Shown here: one piece after another, positions 1 through 9,994 of the stretch
How positions within the stretch are numbered: the first letter of the stretch is position 1
Layout: each line of letters opens with the position of its first letter
Source: Desulfobulbus alkaliphilus
GTDB lineage: Bacteria > Desulfobacterota > Desulfobulbia > Desulfobulbales > Desulfobulbaceae
Assembly: GCF_016918545.1 (NCBI RefSeq)
Contig: NZ_JAFFQC010000011.1
Span: 54,163-118,162, forward strand
DNA: 64,000 nt
Reading direction: 5' to 3'
The notes under the pieces: generated by a model
What the model was told of the DNA's origin: nothing
Database searches by the model: none
The model's input: the letters and a program-made list of their open reading frames with translations, nothing else
Made by a program: the position numbers and the translations under genes

Positions 1-158
1 TTACCCATATCAACCTCAACGACGGCAGCCTGGAGGGTATGCGTCACCGGGAGTGGCCCGCCTTTTCGGTGCAGTATCACCCCGAATATGCCCCCGGCCC
101 TCACGATGCCGAATATCTCTTTGACCGGTTCACTCAACTGATGGAGCAGGCCGGCTGA
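1..158 (+). CDS. carA: Carbamoyl-phosphate synthase small subunit, 3' end only
   Basis: Only the last 51 codons are in the window. The reading frame begins at base 3 and stops with TGA at 156-158. The peptide contains [13 protein letters not shown], which matches the C-terminal end of the class I glutamine amidotransferase domain: the His and Glu of HPE complete the Cys-His-Glu triad that releases ammonia from glutamine. The ending [10 protein letters not shown] is also typical of CarA. The gene is followed after 22 bp by carB on the same strand, the usual carAB operon for arginine and pyrimidine synthesis. The identification is firm although the N-terminal part lies outside the window. Confidence 0.93.
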   Translation, partial: THINLNDGSLEGMRHREWPAFSVQYHPEYAPGPHDAEYLFDRFTQLMEQAG

Positions 159-180
159 CAGCTCGGCAGGACAGCATATC

Positions 181-3100
181 ATGCCTAAACGAACAGATAT
201 ACACAAGATACTCATCATCGGCTCCGGGCCGATCATCATCAGTCAGGCCTGTGAGTTCGATTATTCCGGGGCTCAGGCGGTCAAGGCCCTCAAGGAAGAG
301 GGCTATGAGGTTGTGCTCGTCAACTCCAATCCAGCCACCATCATGACCGATCCCGGTTTGGCCGATCGCACCTATATAGAGCCCATCACCCCTGAGTGTG
401 TGGCCCGGATCATCGAACGGGAACGTCCAGATGCCCTCCTGCCCACTCTGGGTGGTCAGACCGGACTCAACACCGCTATCAAAGTTGCCGAAATGGGTGT
501 GTTGGAACAGTATAATGTCGAGCTGCTGGCCGCCAATATTGATGTCATCCGCAAGGCCGAAGGCCGCGAGGAATTCCGTGACGCCATGCGTACCATCGGC
601 CTCAAAGTACCGGAATCGGAAATCGTGCACACCCTGGAGGAGGCCATGGCCGCCGGGGAACGGATAGGATTTCCTATCATTGTTCGACCCAGTTTCACCC
701 TGGGTGGGACCGGTGGTGGGGTGGCCTACAACCGGAGCGAACTCAGCCGCATGGCCGCCGCCGGCATCGACCTGTCCATGACCAATGAAGTCATGCTCGA
801 ACGTTCCCTGCTTGGTTGGAAGGAATTCGAACTGGAGGTAATGCGGGACCGCAACGATAACGTGGTGATCATCTGTTCGATCGAGAATATCGATGCGATG
901 GGAGTGCATACCGGTGATTCGCTCACCGTGGCTCCGGCCCAGACCCTGACAGATCGAGAATATCAGGATATGCGTGATGCCGCCATTGCCATCATCCGTG
1001 AGATCGGGGTGGAAACCGGTGGGTCCAATGTTCAGTTTGCCGTTAATCCGGCGGACGGCGAGTTGATGGTCATCGAAATGAATCCCCGGGTGTCGCGTTC
1101 TTCAGCCCTGGCTTCCAAAGCCACCGGCTTTCCCATTGCCAAGATCGCCGCCAAGTTGGCTGTGGGCTATACCCTGGATGAAATACGTAACGATATTACC
1201 CGGGAGACGTATGCCTCCTTTGAACCCACCATTGATTATTGTGTGGTCAAAATTCCCCGCTGGACCTTCGAGAAATTCCCTGAAGCCGAAGATATCCTCA
1301 CCACGGCGATGAAGTCGGTGGGAGAGACCATGGCCATTGGTCGCACCTTCAACGAGGCTTTCCAGAAAGGGATGCGTTCTCTGGAGGTCGGCCGCATGGG
1401 TTTTGGCTTTGACGGCAGGGAAGATCTGGAAACCCTCCACCAGGATGACCTTGAGAAGGGATTGCACCGGCCTAACTCGAAACGGATCAATTGCATATTT
1501 GAAGCCCTGCGTCGGGGAATGAGCATTGAGCGGATTTATGAGTTGACACATATTGATCCCTGGTTTCTCTATAATTTCCAAACCTTGATTGAAAAAGGCC
1601 GGGAGGTGGCCAGGCGCGGCTTTACCGGTCTGGACCCGGAGTTTCTTTTTCAAGTCAAACAGCATGGCTTTTCCGATGTCCAGCTGGCCCATCTCACCGG
1701 AACCTCGGAGGACGATATCCGCACATTACGTCGTCAACTCAACCTGGAGCCAGTCTATAAACTCGTCGATACCTGTGCCGCGGAGTTTGAGTCCTACACC
1801 CCCTATTATTATTCCACCTATGAGCAGGAAGATGAGGTTAGCCCCAGTGATCGTAAGAAAATCATGATTCTCGGCGGCGGCCCCAACCGCATCGGCCAGG
1901 GCATTGAGTTTGATTACTGCTGTGTTCACGCCTCGTTCGCCCTGCGCGAGATCGGCATTGAATCGATTATGGTCAATTCCAACCCGGAAACCGTGTCCAC
2001 CGATTACGACACATCCGACAAACTTTATTTCGAACCCCTGACCCGCGAGGATGTCCTCAATATCATTGAACGGGAGAAGCCCGATGGGGTCATCGTTCAG
2101 TTCGGCGGTCAAACGCCGCTTAATCTGGCAACACCATTGGCCAGGGCGGGGGTGCCCATCATCGGCACCTCCCCGGACGCCATCGATCGGGCCGAGGATC
2201 GCAAACGCTTTCAACAGTTGCTGCAGAAGCTTGGGCTGCGGCAACCGGCCAACGGCACGGCGCAGACCCTCGAGGAGGCTCTGGCCGTTGCCCGAGAGAT
2301 CGGCTATCCCGTGGTCATGCGGCCCTCGTATGTGCTGGGCGGCCGCGACATGCGCATTGTCTACAACGAAGACGGTATCCGCGCCTTCATGGTCATCCCC
2401 GGTATGGTCGGCGGTGAGCATCCGGTCCTTCTTGATCAGTTCCTCAAAGATGCCATAGAGGTCGATGTCGATGCGGTCAGTGATGGCCGGATGACCGTGA
2501 TCGGCGGTATTATGGAGCATATCGAAGAGGCGGGTATCCATTCCGGAGATTCGGCCTGTGTTCTGCCGCCCCATACCCTCTCTGAAGCAATGGTCAACGA
2601 AATCATCCGGGCAACCAGGGTCATGGCTGCGGAGCTGGGGGTGGTTGGCCTGATGAATGTGCAATTCGCGGTCCAGGGGTCGACCTTGTTTGTTCTTGAG
2701 GTCAATCCGCGGGCCTCGCGGACCGTGCCTTTTGTCTCCAAGGCCACCGGGGTGGCGTTGGCCAAAATCGCCACCAAGGTCATGCTGGGCATGACTTTGG
2801 AGCAACTCGGATTCATCACGGAAAAGAAATTGTCCCATTGGGCGGTCAAGGAAGCGGTTTTCCCCTTTGACCGTTTTGAGAACGTCGACACCCTGTTGGG
2901 GCCGGAGATGAAATCCACCGGCGAAGTCATGGGTATTGATGATGATCTCGGCCAGGCACTGGCCAAGGCTCAGCTGGCAGCCGGCACCCAGGTGCCTTTG
3001 AACGGCACGGTTTTTGTCAGTGTGCGGCATCCTGACAAGGATGCCGTGGTTCCGGTGGCGAAAAAGCTGCAGCAACTGGGCTATACCATTCTAGCTACCC

Positions 3101-3405
3101 GTGGGACCGCTGCCCGACTTCAAGAAAACAGCGTGACCTGTACGGAGGTTAATAAAATTTCCCAGGGGCGACCCCACATCCTTGATAAAATCGAGGACGG
3201 TCAGGTGCAGTGGATTCTCAATACCTCAGCCGGTACCCGGACCACCGAGGATTCGTACACTATCCGGCGGGCAGCCCTTGATTATCACATTCCCTACACC
3301 ACCACCATTACCGGTGGGTCAGCCATGACCCAGGCCATGGAATCGGTGCGGAAAAAAAAGATCGGCGTCAAGACCATTCAGGAGTACGCAAAGAACATTG
3401 ACTGA
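181..3405 (+). CDS. carB: Carbamoyl-phosphate synthase large subunit
   Basis: The 1074-residue product has the standard length and two-fold architecture of CarB. The first half begins with [20 protein letters not shown] and the second half repeats it near residue 560 ([20 protein letters not shown]). Each half carries a pre-ATP-grasp and an ATP-grasp domain; they phosphorylate bicarbonate and carbamate respectively. The last 130 or so residues form the MGS-like allosteric domain ([16 protein letters not shown]), where UMP and ornithine act in well-studied homologues. Ammonia comes from CarA, encoded 22 bp upstream. The ATG at 181 has only a weak AGGAC ribosome site, which fits translational coupling to carA. 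All expected domains are present and intact. Confidence 0.97.
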   Translation: MPKRTDIHKILIIGSGPIIISQACEFDYSGAQAVKALKEEGYEVVLVNSNPATIMTDPGLADRTYIEPITPECVARIIERERPDALLPTLGGQTGLNTAIKVAEMGVLEQYNVELLAANIDVIRKAEGREEFRDAMRTIGLKVPESEIVHTLEEAMAAGERIGFPIIVRPSFTLGGTGGGVAYNRSELSRMAAAGIDLSMTNEVMLERSLLGWKEFELEVMRDRNDNVVIICSIENIDAMGVHTGDSLTVAPAQTLTDREYQDMRDAAIAIIREIGVETGGSNVQFAVNPADGELMVIEMNPRVSRSSALASKATGFPIAKIAAKLAVGYTLDEIRNDITRETYASFEPTIDYCVVKIPRWTFEKFPEAEDILTTAMKSVGETMAIGRTFNEAFQKGMRSLEVGRMGFGFDGREDLETLHQDDLEKGLHRPNSKRINCIFEALRRGMSIERIYELTHIDPWFLYNFQTLIEKGREVARRGFTGLDPEFLFQVKQHGFSDVQLAHLTGTSEDDIRTLRRQLNLEPVYKLVDTCAAEFESYTPYYYSTYEQEDEVSPSDRKKIMILGGGPNRIGQGIEFDYCCVHASFALREIGIESIMVNSNPETVSTDYDTSDKLYFEPLTREDVLNIIEREKPDGVIVQFGGQTPLNLATPLARAGVPIIGTSPDAIDRAEDRKRFQQLLQKLGLRQPANGTAQTLEEALAVAREIGYPVVMRPSYVLGGRDMRIVYNEDGIRAFMVIPGMVGGEHPVLLDQFLKDAIEVDVDAVSDGRMTVIGGIMEHIEEAGIHSGDSACVLPPHTLSEAMVNEIIRATRVMAAELGVVGLMNVQFAVQGSTLFVLEVNPRASRTVPFVSKATGVALAKIATKVMLGMTLEQLGFITEKKLSHWAVKEAVFPFDRFENVDTLLGPEMKSTGEVMGIDDDLGQALAKAQLAAGTQVPLNGTVFVSVRHPDKDAVVPVAKKLQQLGYTILATRGTAARLQENSVTCTEVNKISQGRPHILDKIEDGQVQWILNTSAGTRTTEDSYTIRRAALDYHIPYTTTITGGSAMTQAMESVRKKKIGVKTIQEYAKNID

Positions 3406-3508
3406 AAAGAAAACGATGTTAATGTTGTAGTGTGGAGCAGACTGAAAAAAGAAGAGGCAAGGGGGGAACCCCTGACGCCCTTGATCATGATTCTTTGGAG
3501 ATAATTTT

Positions 3509-5500
3509 TTGAATACTTTTTATAAAAATTTAAGTATGTGGCTGGTTATCGGCTTGTCCATGATCATGCTGTTCCAGCTGTTCAGCACCCCGCAACAGCC
3601 TACGGAATCCATTACCTACAGTGAATTCTGGTCCAGTGTGGAAAGCGGTGTGATTAACAGGGTCCATATCCAGGGCGGCGAAATAACCGGTACTGCCCAG
3701 GATGGTCGACCTTTTCGCACCGTGGCGCCGAACGATGCGGAACTGATTCCCATGCTCAGGGAATCGCGGGTGGACATCTCGGTTAAAAAACCGGATGAAA
3801 CCCCCTGGTACCTGACTGTTTTCGTTTCCTGGTTCCCGATGCTGCTGCTGATCGGCGTCTGGATTTTCTTCATGCGCCAGATGCAGATGGGCGGCAAAGG
3901 CGGGGCCCTCTCCTTTGGGAAAACCAGGGCCAAACTGCAGGCGGAGGGTGAGGTCAAGGTGACCTTCAAGGATGTCGCCGGCATTGACGAGGCCAAGGAA
4001 GAACTGGAAGAAATCATCGATTTCCTTCGTGATCCTCAGAAGTTCACCAACCTGGGCGGCCGTATTCCCAAAGGCGTGCTCCTCGCCGGTCCTCCGGGCA
4101 CCGGCAAGACCCTGCTCGCCAGAGCCATTGCCGGTGAGGCCGGAGTACCGTTTTTCACCATCTCCGGCTCGGACTTTGTTGAGATGTTTGTCGGTGTCGG
4201 GGCCTCACGGGTTCGTGATCTCTTCGGCCAGGGCAAGAAGAACGCACCCTGTATTATTTTTATCGATGAGATTGATGCCGTTGGCCGCCACCGTGGCGCT
4301 GGCCTGGGCGGTGGCCATGACGAACGCGAACAAACTCTGAATCAGCTTCTGGTGGAAATGGATGGTTTCGAGGGCAATGAGGGCGTCATTATCATTGCCG
4401 CCACCAACAGGCCCGATGTCCTCGATCCGGCCCTGCTGCGACCGGGACGCTTTGACCGTCAGGTTGTGGTGCCGGTACCGGATGTCAAGGGCCGGCAGAT
4501 GATCCTCGAGATCTACGGAAAACGGACCAAATTGGCCGCTGATGTCGATATGGCGGTCATAGCCCGCGGCACACCGGGATTTTCCGGCGCGGACCTTGAG
4601 AACCTGGTCAACGAGGCGGCCCTCATGGCTGCCCGGGAAAGCAAGGAAGAAGTCACCGCCGTTCATCTGGAGCGGGCTAAGGACAAGGTCATCATGGGCA
4701 CGGAACGTAAGTCCATGATTATCAGTGACCGGGAGAAAGAAATCACCGCTTATCATGAAGCCGGTCATGCCTTGGTGGCCCGGTTGCTGCCCGGCACCGA
4801 TCCGATTCATAAAGTCACCATCATTCCCCGGGGCCGTGCCCTGGGAGTCACCATGCAACTGCCCGTGGACGAGCGCTACACCCACGCCCGCGGTTATCTG
4901 CTCAACACCATCGCCATTCTCTTTGGTGGTCGGATTGCGGAGAAACTGGTTTTCAACGAAATCACCACCGGGGCCGGGAACGATATCGAGCGGGCCAGTG
5001 AACTGGCGCGAAAAATGGTCTGCGAGTGGGGGATGAGCGATGAGCTGGGGCCTTTGTCCTACGGCAAGAAAGAAGAGCAGATTTTCCTGGGTCGGGAGAT
5101 CGCCCAGCACCGCGACTACAGTGAGCAGACCGCCCGCAATATCGATGCTGCGGTCAAGCAGATCATCTTTGAAGCAACTGAAAAGGTCACTAATCTGCTC
5201 CAGGAAAACATGGCCATTCTCAAGGCCATAGCCTCTGAACTCTTGGAAAAGGAAACCATTGTACTCGATGATATCGATCGGATCATTGCCGAGCATCGTG
5301 GCGAACCGGTTGTCAAGAGCAGTAGCGAAGAGACTTCCCGGCAGGAGACTGCAACAGAGACTGCGACAGAGCAAGTGGCGGAGGAAAGCGCGGCAGAGAC
5401 CTCGGAGGGAACAGCTGAAGAAACTGAGGAGGAAGAAAGGGTGGAAAAGCAACCGGTGGCGGAAACCACCGATGAGGCCGTAAGATCCACCAGCAACTGA
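3509..5500 (+). CDS. ftsH: ATP-dependent membrane zinc metalloprotease FtsH
   Basis: The 663-residue protein has two membrane segments (about 10-25 and 103-122) around a small periplasmic domain. An AAA+ domain follows with Walker A GPPGTGKT near 194, Walker B FIDEID near 251 and the SRH region [20 protein letters not shown]. The M41 protease has zinc motif HEAGH at 416-420. It degrades misfolded membrane proteins and selected cytosolic regulators. The start is a TTG at 3509 preceded by TGGAG eight bases upstream; no better ATG gives the first membrane helix. The last 60 or so residues are a low-complexity tail rich in Glu, Thr and Ala that is longer and more acidic than in most FtsH proteins. 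A strong terminator follows. Confidence 0.96.
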   Translation: MNTFYKNLSMWLVIGLSMIMLFQLFSTPQQPTESITYSEFWSSVESGVINRVHIQGGEITGTAQDGRPFRTVAPNDAELIPMLRESRVDISVKKPDETPWYLTVFVSWFPMLLLIGVWIFFMRQMQMGGKGGALSFGKTRAKLQAEGEVKVTFKDVAGIDEAKEELEEIIDFLRDPQKFTNLGGRIPKGVLLAGPPGTGKTLLARAIAGEAGVPFFTISGSDFVEMFVGVGASRVRDLFGQGKKNAPCIIFIDEIDAVGRHRGAGLGGGHDEREQTLNQLLVEMDGFEGNEGVIIIAATNRPDVLDPALLRPGRFDRQVVVPVPDVKGRQMILEIYGKRTKLAADVDMAVIARGTPGFSGADLENLVNEAALMAARESKEEVTAVHLERAKDKVIMGTERKSMIISDREKEITAYHEAGHALVARLLPGTDPIHKVTIIPRGRALGVTMQLPVDERYTHARGYLLNTIAILFGGRIAEKLVFNEITTGAGNDIERASELARKMVCEWGMSDELGPLSYGKKEEQIFLGREIAQHRDYSEQTARNIDAAVKQIIFEATEKVTNLLQENMAILKAIASELLEKETIVLDDIDRIIAEHRGEPVVKSSSEETSRQETATETATEQVAEESAAETSEGTAEETEEEERVEKQPVAETTDEAVRSTSN

Positions 5501-5536
5501 TACTGTTTGCTCCAGAACACCTCAGGGTGACAATGC

Positions 5537-5575
5537 GGCTTGAATTTTCTTCGGAAAATTCAAGCCTTTTTTTTT
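5537..5575 (+). terminator. Rho-independent terminator of ftsH
   Basis: A perfect 13-bp stem (GGCTTGAATTTTC with its complement) closes on a TTCG tetraloop and is followed by nine T residues. It lies 37 bp after the ftsH stop codon and is one of the clearest terminators in the window. Confidence 0.93.
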
Positions 5576-5600
5576 GGGGGCAATACTATCATGCATGCAT

Positions 5601-5738
5601 CCTGAATCCGTGACGGCTGGACGCTTGTTTTGGATATCTCTTGCTGTAATCAGATTATAATTACTACAGTGGAATCCTTGAGAGCAACCTGCACCAGTCG
5701 CCCTACGGGGTGTGCGGACGAATGCTCAGGGATCCAGG
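5601..5738 (-). repeat. Element 1 copy A (short form)
   Basis: This is a short-form copy, about 138 bp, in reverse orientation. It starts with CCTGAATCCGTGACGGCTGG (the family right end read backwards) and ends with GGATCCAGG (the left end). The central part has the family AT-rich block with TCTTGCTGTAATCAG and a degraded form of the GC hairpin. It fills most of the gap between the ftsH terminator and folP. Confidence 0.85.
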
Positions 5739-5767
5739 TATGCAGTCAAACATATCGAGGGGGGGAG

Positions 5768-5792
5768 GTTGGGGTGAGGCACGAACTCCAAC
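5768..5792. repeat. REP-like hairpin R1
   Basis: GTTGGGG, a loop containing TGAGGCACGA, and ACTCCAAC form an imperfect stem-loop. The same GAGGCACGAAC core recurs at 19739 (R2) and 28866 (R3). It sits between copy A and folP. This resembles the palindromic REP-like sequences that IS200-type RAYT proteins act on in other bacteria, but no RAYT gene is in the window. Confidence 0.6.
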
Positions 5793-5837
5793 ACACAGCA
5801 GGCTGTTTGCGCCAACTTTCAAGGGATACAGAGAAAC

Positions 5838-6644
5838 ATGCGACACGCTGTGCACATCATGGGGATCCTCAATGTCACCCCGGATTCTTTTTCCGATGGA
5901 GGATCCTGGACGAGTCAGGCAGCACTCATGGACCGAATCGACACCCTGTTACGTGAAGGGGTCGAGTATATCGATGTCGGTGGCGAGTCGACCCGTCCTT
6001 TTGCCAGGCCGGTGAGCGTGGAGGAAGAGCTACGTCGGGTCCTGCCGGCTATCCGCGCCATTCGAGCGCGCAGTTCTTCCCTGCCCATCTCCATCGATAC
6101 CACTAAGGCCAGGGTTGCCGCCGAAGCCCTGGCCGCCGGGGCCACTATAGTTAATGATATCTCTGCCCTGCGTCATGACCCGGATATGATCCGGGTGGTG
6201 GCTGGTTATGTGGGGCCGGTGATCATCATGCACATGCAGGGCAATCCCGCCACCATGCAGGTGCAGCCCTCCTACCGGGACGTGGTGGTCGAAATCAACG
6301 GTTTTTTCACCGAGCGGATCGCCCGGCTGGAAGAGCAGGGTATTGACCGGGGCCGAATCATCATTGATCCCGGAATCGGCTTTGGCAAAACCCTGGAGCA
6401 TAACCTCACCATCCTCCGCAATATTCCTGCCTTTAAGCACCATGGCTGCCCGGTGCTCATCGGCCATTCCCGTAAGTCTTTTTTCGGCCAGCTGTTCGAC
6501 CTGCCGGTGCAGGAACGTGACTGGCCGACTGCTGTGGTTTCTGCTTTCTGTGCCCGCCAGGGTGTGGACATCCTTCGGGTCCACGATATCCGCGTGAACC
6601 GGATGGCCTTGACCATGGAACATCTTTTGCGAGAGGATCACTGA
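5838..6644 (+). CDS. folP: Dihydropteroate synthase
   Basis: The 268-residue product condenses para-aminobenzoate with dihydropterin pyrophosphate in folate synthesis and is the sulfonamide target. The N-terminal GILNVTPDSFSDGG and DVGGESTRP signatures bind the pterin pyrophosphate. A central VNDISALRHD strand and HMQGNPATMQ follow, then DPGIGFGKTLEHN and a C-terminal IGHSRKSFF loop. Length is normal. The ATG at 5838 follows AAGGGAT at a usable distance. In many bacteria folP follows ftsH, as it does here, although a terminator and a repeat separate the two, so it probably has its own promoter. Confidence 0.96.
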   Translation: MRHAVHIMGILNVTPDSFSDGGSWTSQAALMDRIDTLLREGVEYIDVGGESTRPFARPVSVEEELRRVLPAIRAIRARSSSLPISIDTTKARVAAEALAAGATIVNDISALRHDPDMIRVVAGYVGPVIIMHMQGNPATMQVQPSYRDVVVEINGFFTERIARLEEQGIDRGRIIIDPGIGFGKTLEHNLTILRNIPAFKHHGCPVLIGHSRKSFFGQLFDLPVQERDWPTAVVSAFCARQGVDILRVHDIRVNRMALTMEHLLREDH

Positions 6645-6739
6645 ACCAAACCTGCGGATTGCCGTTCCCAGGTCATGCCGCTTTGTGCTTGCGCTTGGCA
6701 CACATTGACCTGCAAAGATGGGGGTGGACCTGGGATCGC

Positions 6740-9700
6740 TTACCGTGGATGCCCCTGGGGCTGGGCCGAAGGCACAGCTGAAAGCTCCACCGTCAGCAGC
6801 ATCTCTTTGTCCTGACGCATGATGCGCAACTGCACTTCCTCACCTGGTTTTCTATCCAGCAGGCTGATACGAAAAGCAGTGATGTCGAGCATCGGTTGAT
6901 CATCCAGAGCAAGGATGCGGTCTTCCGGCTGCAATCCCGCTTCCTCGGCCAGGCCTTGGGTGCTGACTTGTTTGACCCTCACCCGGCCAGGTCCATCCAA
7001 CTCATCCTCGATGAGTACTACCCCCACCCTGGCCGCCGGCTGCAGAGTTATCGGACGAGGGTAGAGCAGATAGTCGACCTGCCCTGTCCGCGGCAATGGA
7101 TCACCGGCGCTGGTCACCACCCGCTGTACAATGCCTGGCACCCTTCGTTCAACCCTGGGCGGAATGCCGCTGTCCTTGCCGACATGGCCATTGCCGGCCA
7201 GAACCACCATTTGGTGGCCTGGATAGCGTTCCAGAGTCCGGGCCACCGATTCGGCCATGGCTTCATCCCACAGGGCCTGGGCCTGAAGAAAACCGCTGAA
7301 TCCAGCGTTTTCGGCTGTAGGATGGCCCTGGTACACAGCTGCCAACCGCTGGCGGTATCCTTCGATGTCCAGGTCCCGCTCCCTTGGTATCTGCGCGCGC
7401 TGCTCATAGGTCAGGTTGGCTGTAGAGCCGTCCGTAAAGACCCGGTTGGTGATACCTTTGTCCAGGTTGAGGCCGACGAGAGGAATGCGCTTGGCTCTGG
7501 CATAGAGAAAAATATCGCGGTAGAGACGATAATCATACCCCCAGACTTCAAAGTATCTGCTGCTTCTGATGAAGCCGGTTTCGTCGATCTTGCCGTGAAT
7601 GAAATCATCCAGGGCCTGTTGACTGGAGCGGGGAAACATCTCCAGGCCAATGACCAGGGGAATATCACGGGCCTTGAGGGCCTGGATGATCTGCAGCTGC
7701 AGAAAATGGTCCGTGTAGTCGGTGTGCTGTTCACCCAGATAGACCACCTGACTTCGGACGAGATCATCGATGATCTGGTCAAAATCTGTCCGTGCCTGGT
7801 CCGGTACCCCCAGCGGCTTGTCGACCAGAGGGACAATTATGCCCTTGGTTGTTGTCGCGGTATGTTGTTCCGTGTTGTCGCCATCGAGGAATTGGAGGCG
7901 GGAAAACGCCCCGTAATGGCGCAATTTATGGGCCGTTTGCGCGGTCTCCCGCGCCGAGGTGCTGTCCACCAGGACCATGACCTCATCAGGATTAAGGGGG
8001 GAATGACGGACATCCAGACGAAGGCCGATGCCCATGGGTGATGGGCGGGCAAACAGGCTTTGGCGCGCAGCAGAGTCTCCTGCAAAAAGCCAGCTACCGT
8101 CGGCCAGCTCGCCGGGATCGATCGCCTCTGCGACCAGAATACGACAACCCATGTGATCAAGAACATCGAGCAGCGGTTGGTATATTGGCAGCAGGTGCTC
8201 CGGTGGCGCCACCACGTTTCTGGTTCTGGCACCGAGAAATTGCGACCAGGTGGGAGGCAGCTCAGCCGGATCCAGCCGGCGGAAAAGATCATACTGATCA
8301 TCTACAACCAGGCGGATTGGCAGGCTGTCCAATTCGATGGTCATCGATGCCCTGGCGGTGTTTGTGGTCAGGGGTATGGCCTGTTCGCCGCTCAGGGTGA
8401 TCACCCGCACCGGGATAGTCAACAGGTACGGTTCCGCTGTGTCCTGGACCAGGGTAAAACTGAGCTGGGTTCGACCTCCACGTTGATCAATATAGACCTC
8501 TTCTATGGTCATACCTGGGATGTCTGTCCGCTCCAGCCACTGGCGGAAGAACGGGCGCAGATCATGACCGGAAACGCGGGAAAAGGATGCTTCCAGATCA
8601 TACCAATCGGCTCTGAGGCCCTGCATGCGCTGATAGAAGTCGCGGACACCGGCGATGAACTTTTCCTCGCCGATGTGTTGGTTGAGCATGCGCATGACCA
8701 TGGCTGCCTTGTCGTACCCCACGGCCCGGCGGGCACGGTCCATGGTCTCGCCTTCTCCGCCGTGGCGGAAATCTTTCAAGGGTATGGTGTTGTCCTCGCG
8801 AAGATACGCCTGGGCGCGGATGAGAAGATTTTTTCGGTACAGGAGGTCGCGGTCAACATCAGCGGCAAAGCTGTGGTCAGCAAGGTAGGTGGTCAAGCCC
8901 TCGCTCCAGTTGCCGCCGCTTTCACTGACCCTGACCGCGTTGCCGAACCAGGAATGCACGATCTCGTGGCCAAGGGAGGTGTCTTTGATAAAGGGCAGAC
9001 GAAGAACTGCCTGGCCGAGCAGGGTAAAGGTAGGCAGGGCATACCCTGTGGGCAGGCGATTGGCGACAACAGCATACTTCGGGTAGGGAAAGGGGCCGAT
9101 AAGCTCTTCAAAGCGAAGAATGAGTTCGGCGGTGGCGTCGAGGTACTCCGCAGCCAGGTGCGCATCTTCCGGAAAAAAATAGGTTGCGATGGTGACCTCG
9201 CCCGCTTGACGGGAATGGACTTCATAGGGACCGGCAACAAAATTGAGGTTTCTCAGGGGCTGAGAGAAGGATGTGGTCACCCGACGACCGGTGGCGGTTG
9301 GCACCAGTTGCAGCGTGTCGGATTCTGTCCGTGCGGAAAAATCCCGCGGTAGGTTGGCCTCCAGGGAAAAGAGAACATCCCGGTCCGTCTGCGGGTGCCA
9401 GGAGCCGGTCAAGGTGATACCATCGGTACGTATCAGGTTGCGGTCCGCTCCCTGAGGGGCGGTCTGCAGCTGCCAGGAAAGAGTGAGCACCTGCACTCCT
9501 GCTGCTTCATCGATGACCAGGGTGTTGAAGGCTGAGACCTGGGGAATGCGTGGTGTCCGCCCTTCTTCTTCCAGAATCAGACCGGTGAGCCGCAGGTGAC
9601 CGCAGTTGAGGTGCAGCGCCATGCCCGCCGGGATGGTCAGCCGCGAGGTGCCGTGTACCAGTGCCTTGTCAAGAGTGAAGTTGAGGGCGATGTGGTGCCG

Positions 9701-9799
9701 GGGATGGTCCGTGCCGGCATTAGCGGCCTGGGCAAAGGTAACCAGCAGGGCGAGCAGGCCGGTGATTACAAGGGTCAGGGGCATGGAGTGTCGATTCAT
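6740..9799 (-). CDS. Secreted M1-peptidase-like / ChaN-like / PDZ fusion protein
   Basis: The 1019-residue protein starts with a signal peptide (cleavage likely after AQAANA, near 27). Residues about 35-500 resemble the gluzincin M1 family: HEIVH at 278-282 and WSEGLTTYL with Glu300 supply the zinc ligands. The GXMEN exopeptidase motif of classic aminopeptidases is not seen; GYALPTFTLL occupies a comparable place, so the substrate is uncertain. Residues about 675-900 match the ChaN/haem-binding uncharacterised family (YLGEQHTDYTDH, GLEMFPRSSQ, LAGNGHVGKDSGIP). Residues about 925-1005 form a PDZ domain. It stands alone on the minus strand, convergent with folP and divergent from serA. It is intact. 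A role in periplasmic proteolysis or iron/haem handling is inference only. Confidence 0.8.
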   Translation of the reverse strand: MNRHSMPLTLVITGLLALLVTFAQAANAGTDHPRHHIALNFTLDKALVHGTSRLTIPAGMALHLNCGHLRLTGLILEEEGRTPRIPQVSAFNTLVIDEAAGVQVLTLSWQLQTAPQGADRNLIRTDGITLTGSWHPQTDRDVLFSLEANLPRDFSARTESDTLQLVPTATGRRVTTSFSQPLRNLNFVAGPYEVHSRQAGEVTIATYFFPEDAHLAAEYLDATAELILRFEELIGPFPYPKYAVVANRLPTGYALPTFTLLGQAVLRLPFIKDTSLGHEIVHSWFGNAVRVSESGGNWSEGLTTYLADHSFAADVDRDLLYRKNLLIRAQAYLREDNTIPLKDFRHGGEGETMDRARRAVGYDKAAMVMRMLNQHIGEEKFIAGVRDFYQRMQGLRADWYDLEASFSRVSGHDLRPFFRQWLERTDIPGMTIEEVYIDQRGGRTQLSFTLVQDTAEPYLLTIPVRVITLSGEQAIPLTTNTARASMTIELDSLPIRLVVDDQYDLFRRLDPAELPPTWSQFLGARTRNVVAPPEHLLPIYQPLLDVLDHMGCRILVAEAIDPGELADGSWLFAGDSAARQSLFARPSPMGIGLRLDVRHSPLNPDEVMVLVDSTSARETAQTAHKLRHYGAFSRLQFLDGDNTEQHTATTTKGIIVPLVDKPLGVPDQARTDFDQIIDDLVRSQVVYLGEQHTDYTDHFLQLQIIQALKARDIPLVIGLEMFPRSSQQALDDFIHGKIDETGFIRSSRYFEVWGYDYRLYRDIFLYARAKRIPLVGLNLDKGITNRVFTDGSTANLTYEQRAQIPRERDLDIEGYRQRLAAVYQGHPTAENAGFSGFLQAQALWDEAMAESVARTLERYPGHQMVVLAGNGHVGKDSGIPPRVERRVPGIVQRVVTSAGDPLPRTGQVDYLLYPRPITLQPAARVGVVLIEDELDGPGRVRVKQVSTQGLAEEAGLQPEDRILALDDQPMLDITAFRISLLDRKPGEEVQLRIMRQDKEMLLTVELSAVPSAQPQGHPR

Positions 9800-9904
9800 G
9801 GCATGAAGTGATGTGTGGGACTGAAAAAGTGTACTTCCATGGCGTGGCTACCGGAATAGCTTGACGGCTGACTGGAGTGCTCAGTTTTCCTACGTGAATG
9901 AGAT

Positions 9905-9944
9905 GGCCTTTTTCTTGACAAAAAAGGCCGAGGTGCGATAGGTT
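9905..9944 (+). promoter_or_regulatory. Putative serA promoter with inverted repeat over the -35 box
   Basis: TTGACA at 9915-9920 is followed after 17-18 bp by ATAGGT/TAGGTT, a plausible sigma-70 promoter with a weak -10. The -35 hexamer lies in the loop of a 9-bp inverted repeat, GGCCTTTTT at 9905-9913 and AAAAAGGCC at 9921-9929. A repressor could bind this palindrome, but it could also be a weak hairpin; the sequence does not decide. Confidence 0.45.
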
Positions 9945-9994
9945 AGCTCTTTTTTCATCATAATCCTTTTTTTCTTATTAACAAGGACAATACC

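Noticed and set aside
1726..3075. Long minus-strand frame (449 codons) antisense to carB
   Set aside because: It is a shadow of the GC-rich carB gene; the peptide has no family features and carB is certain.
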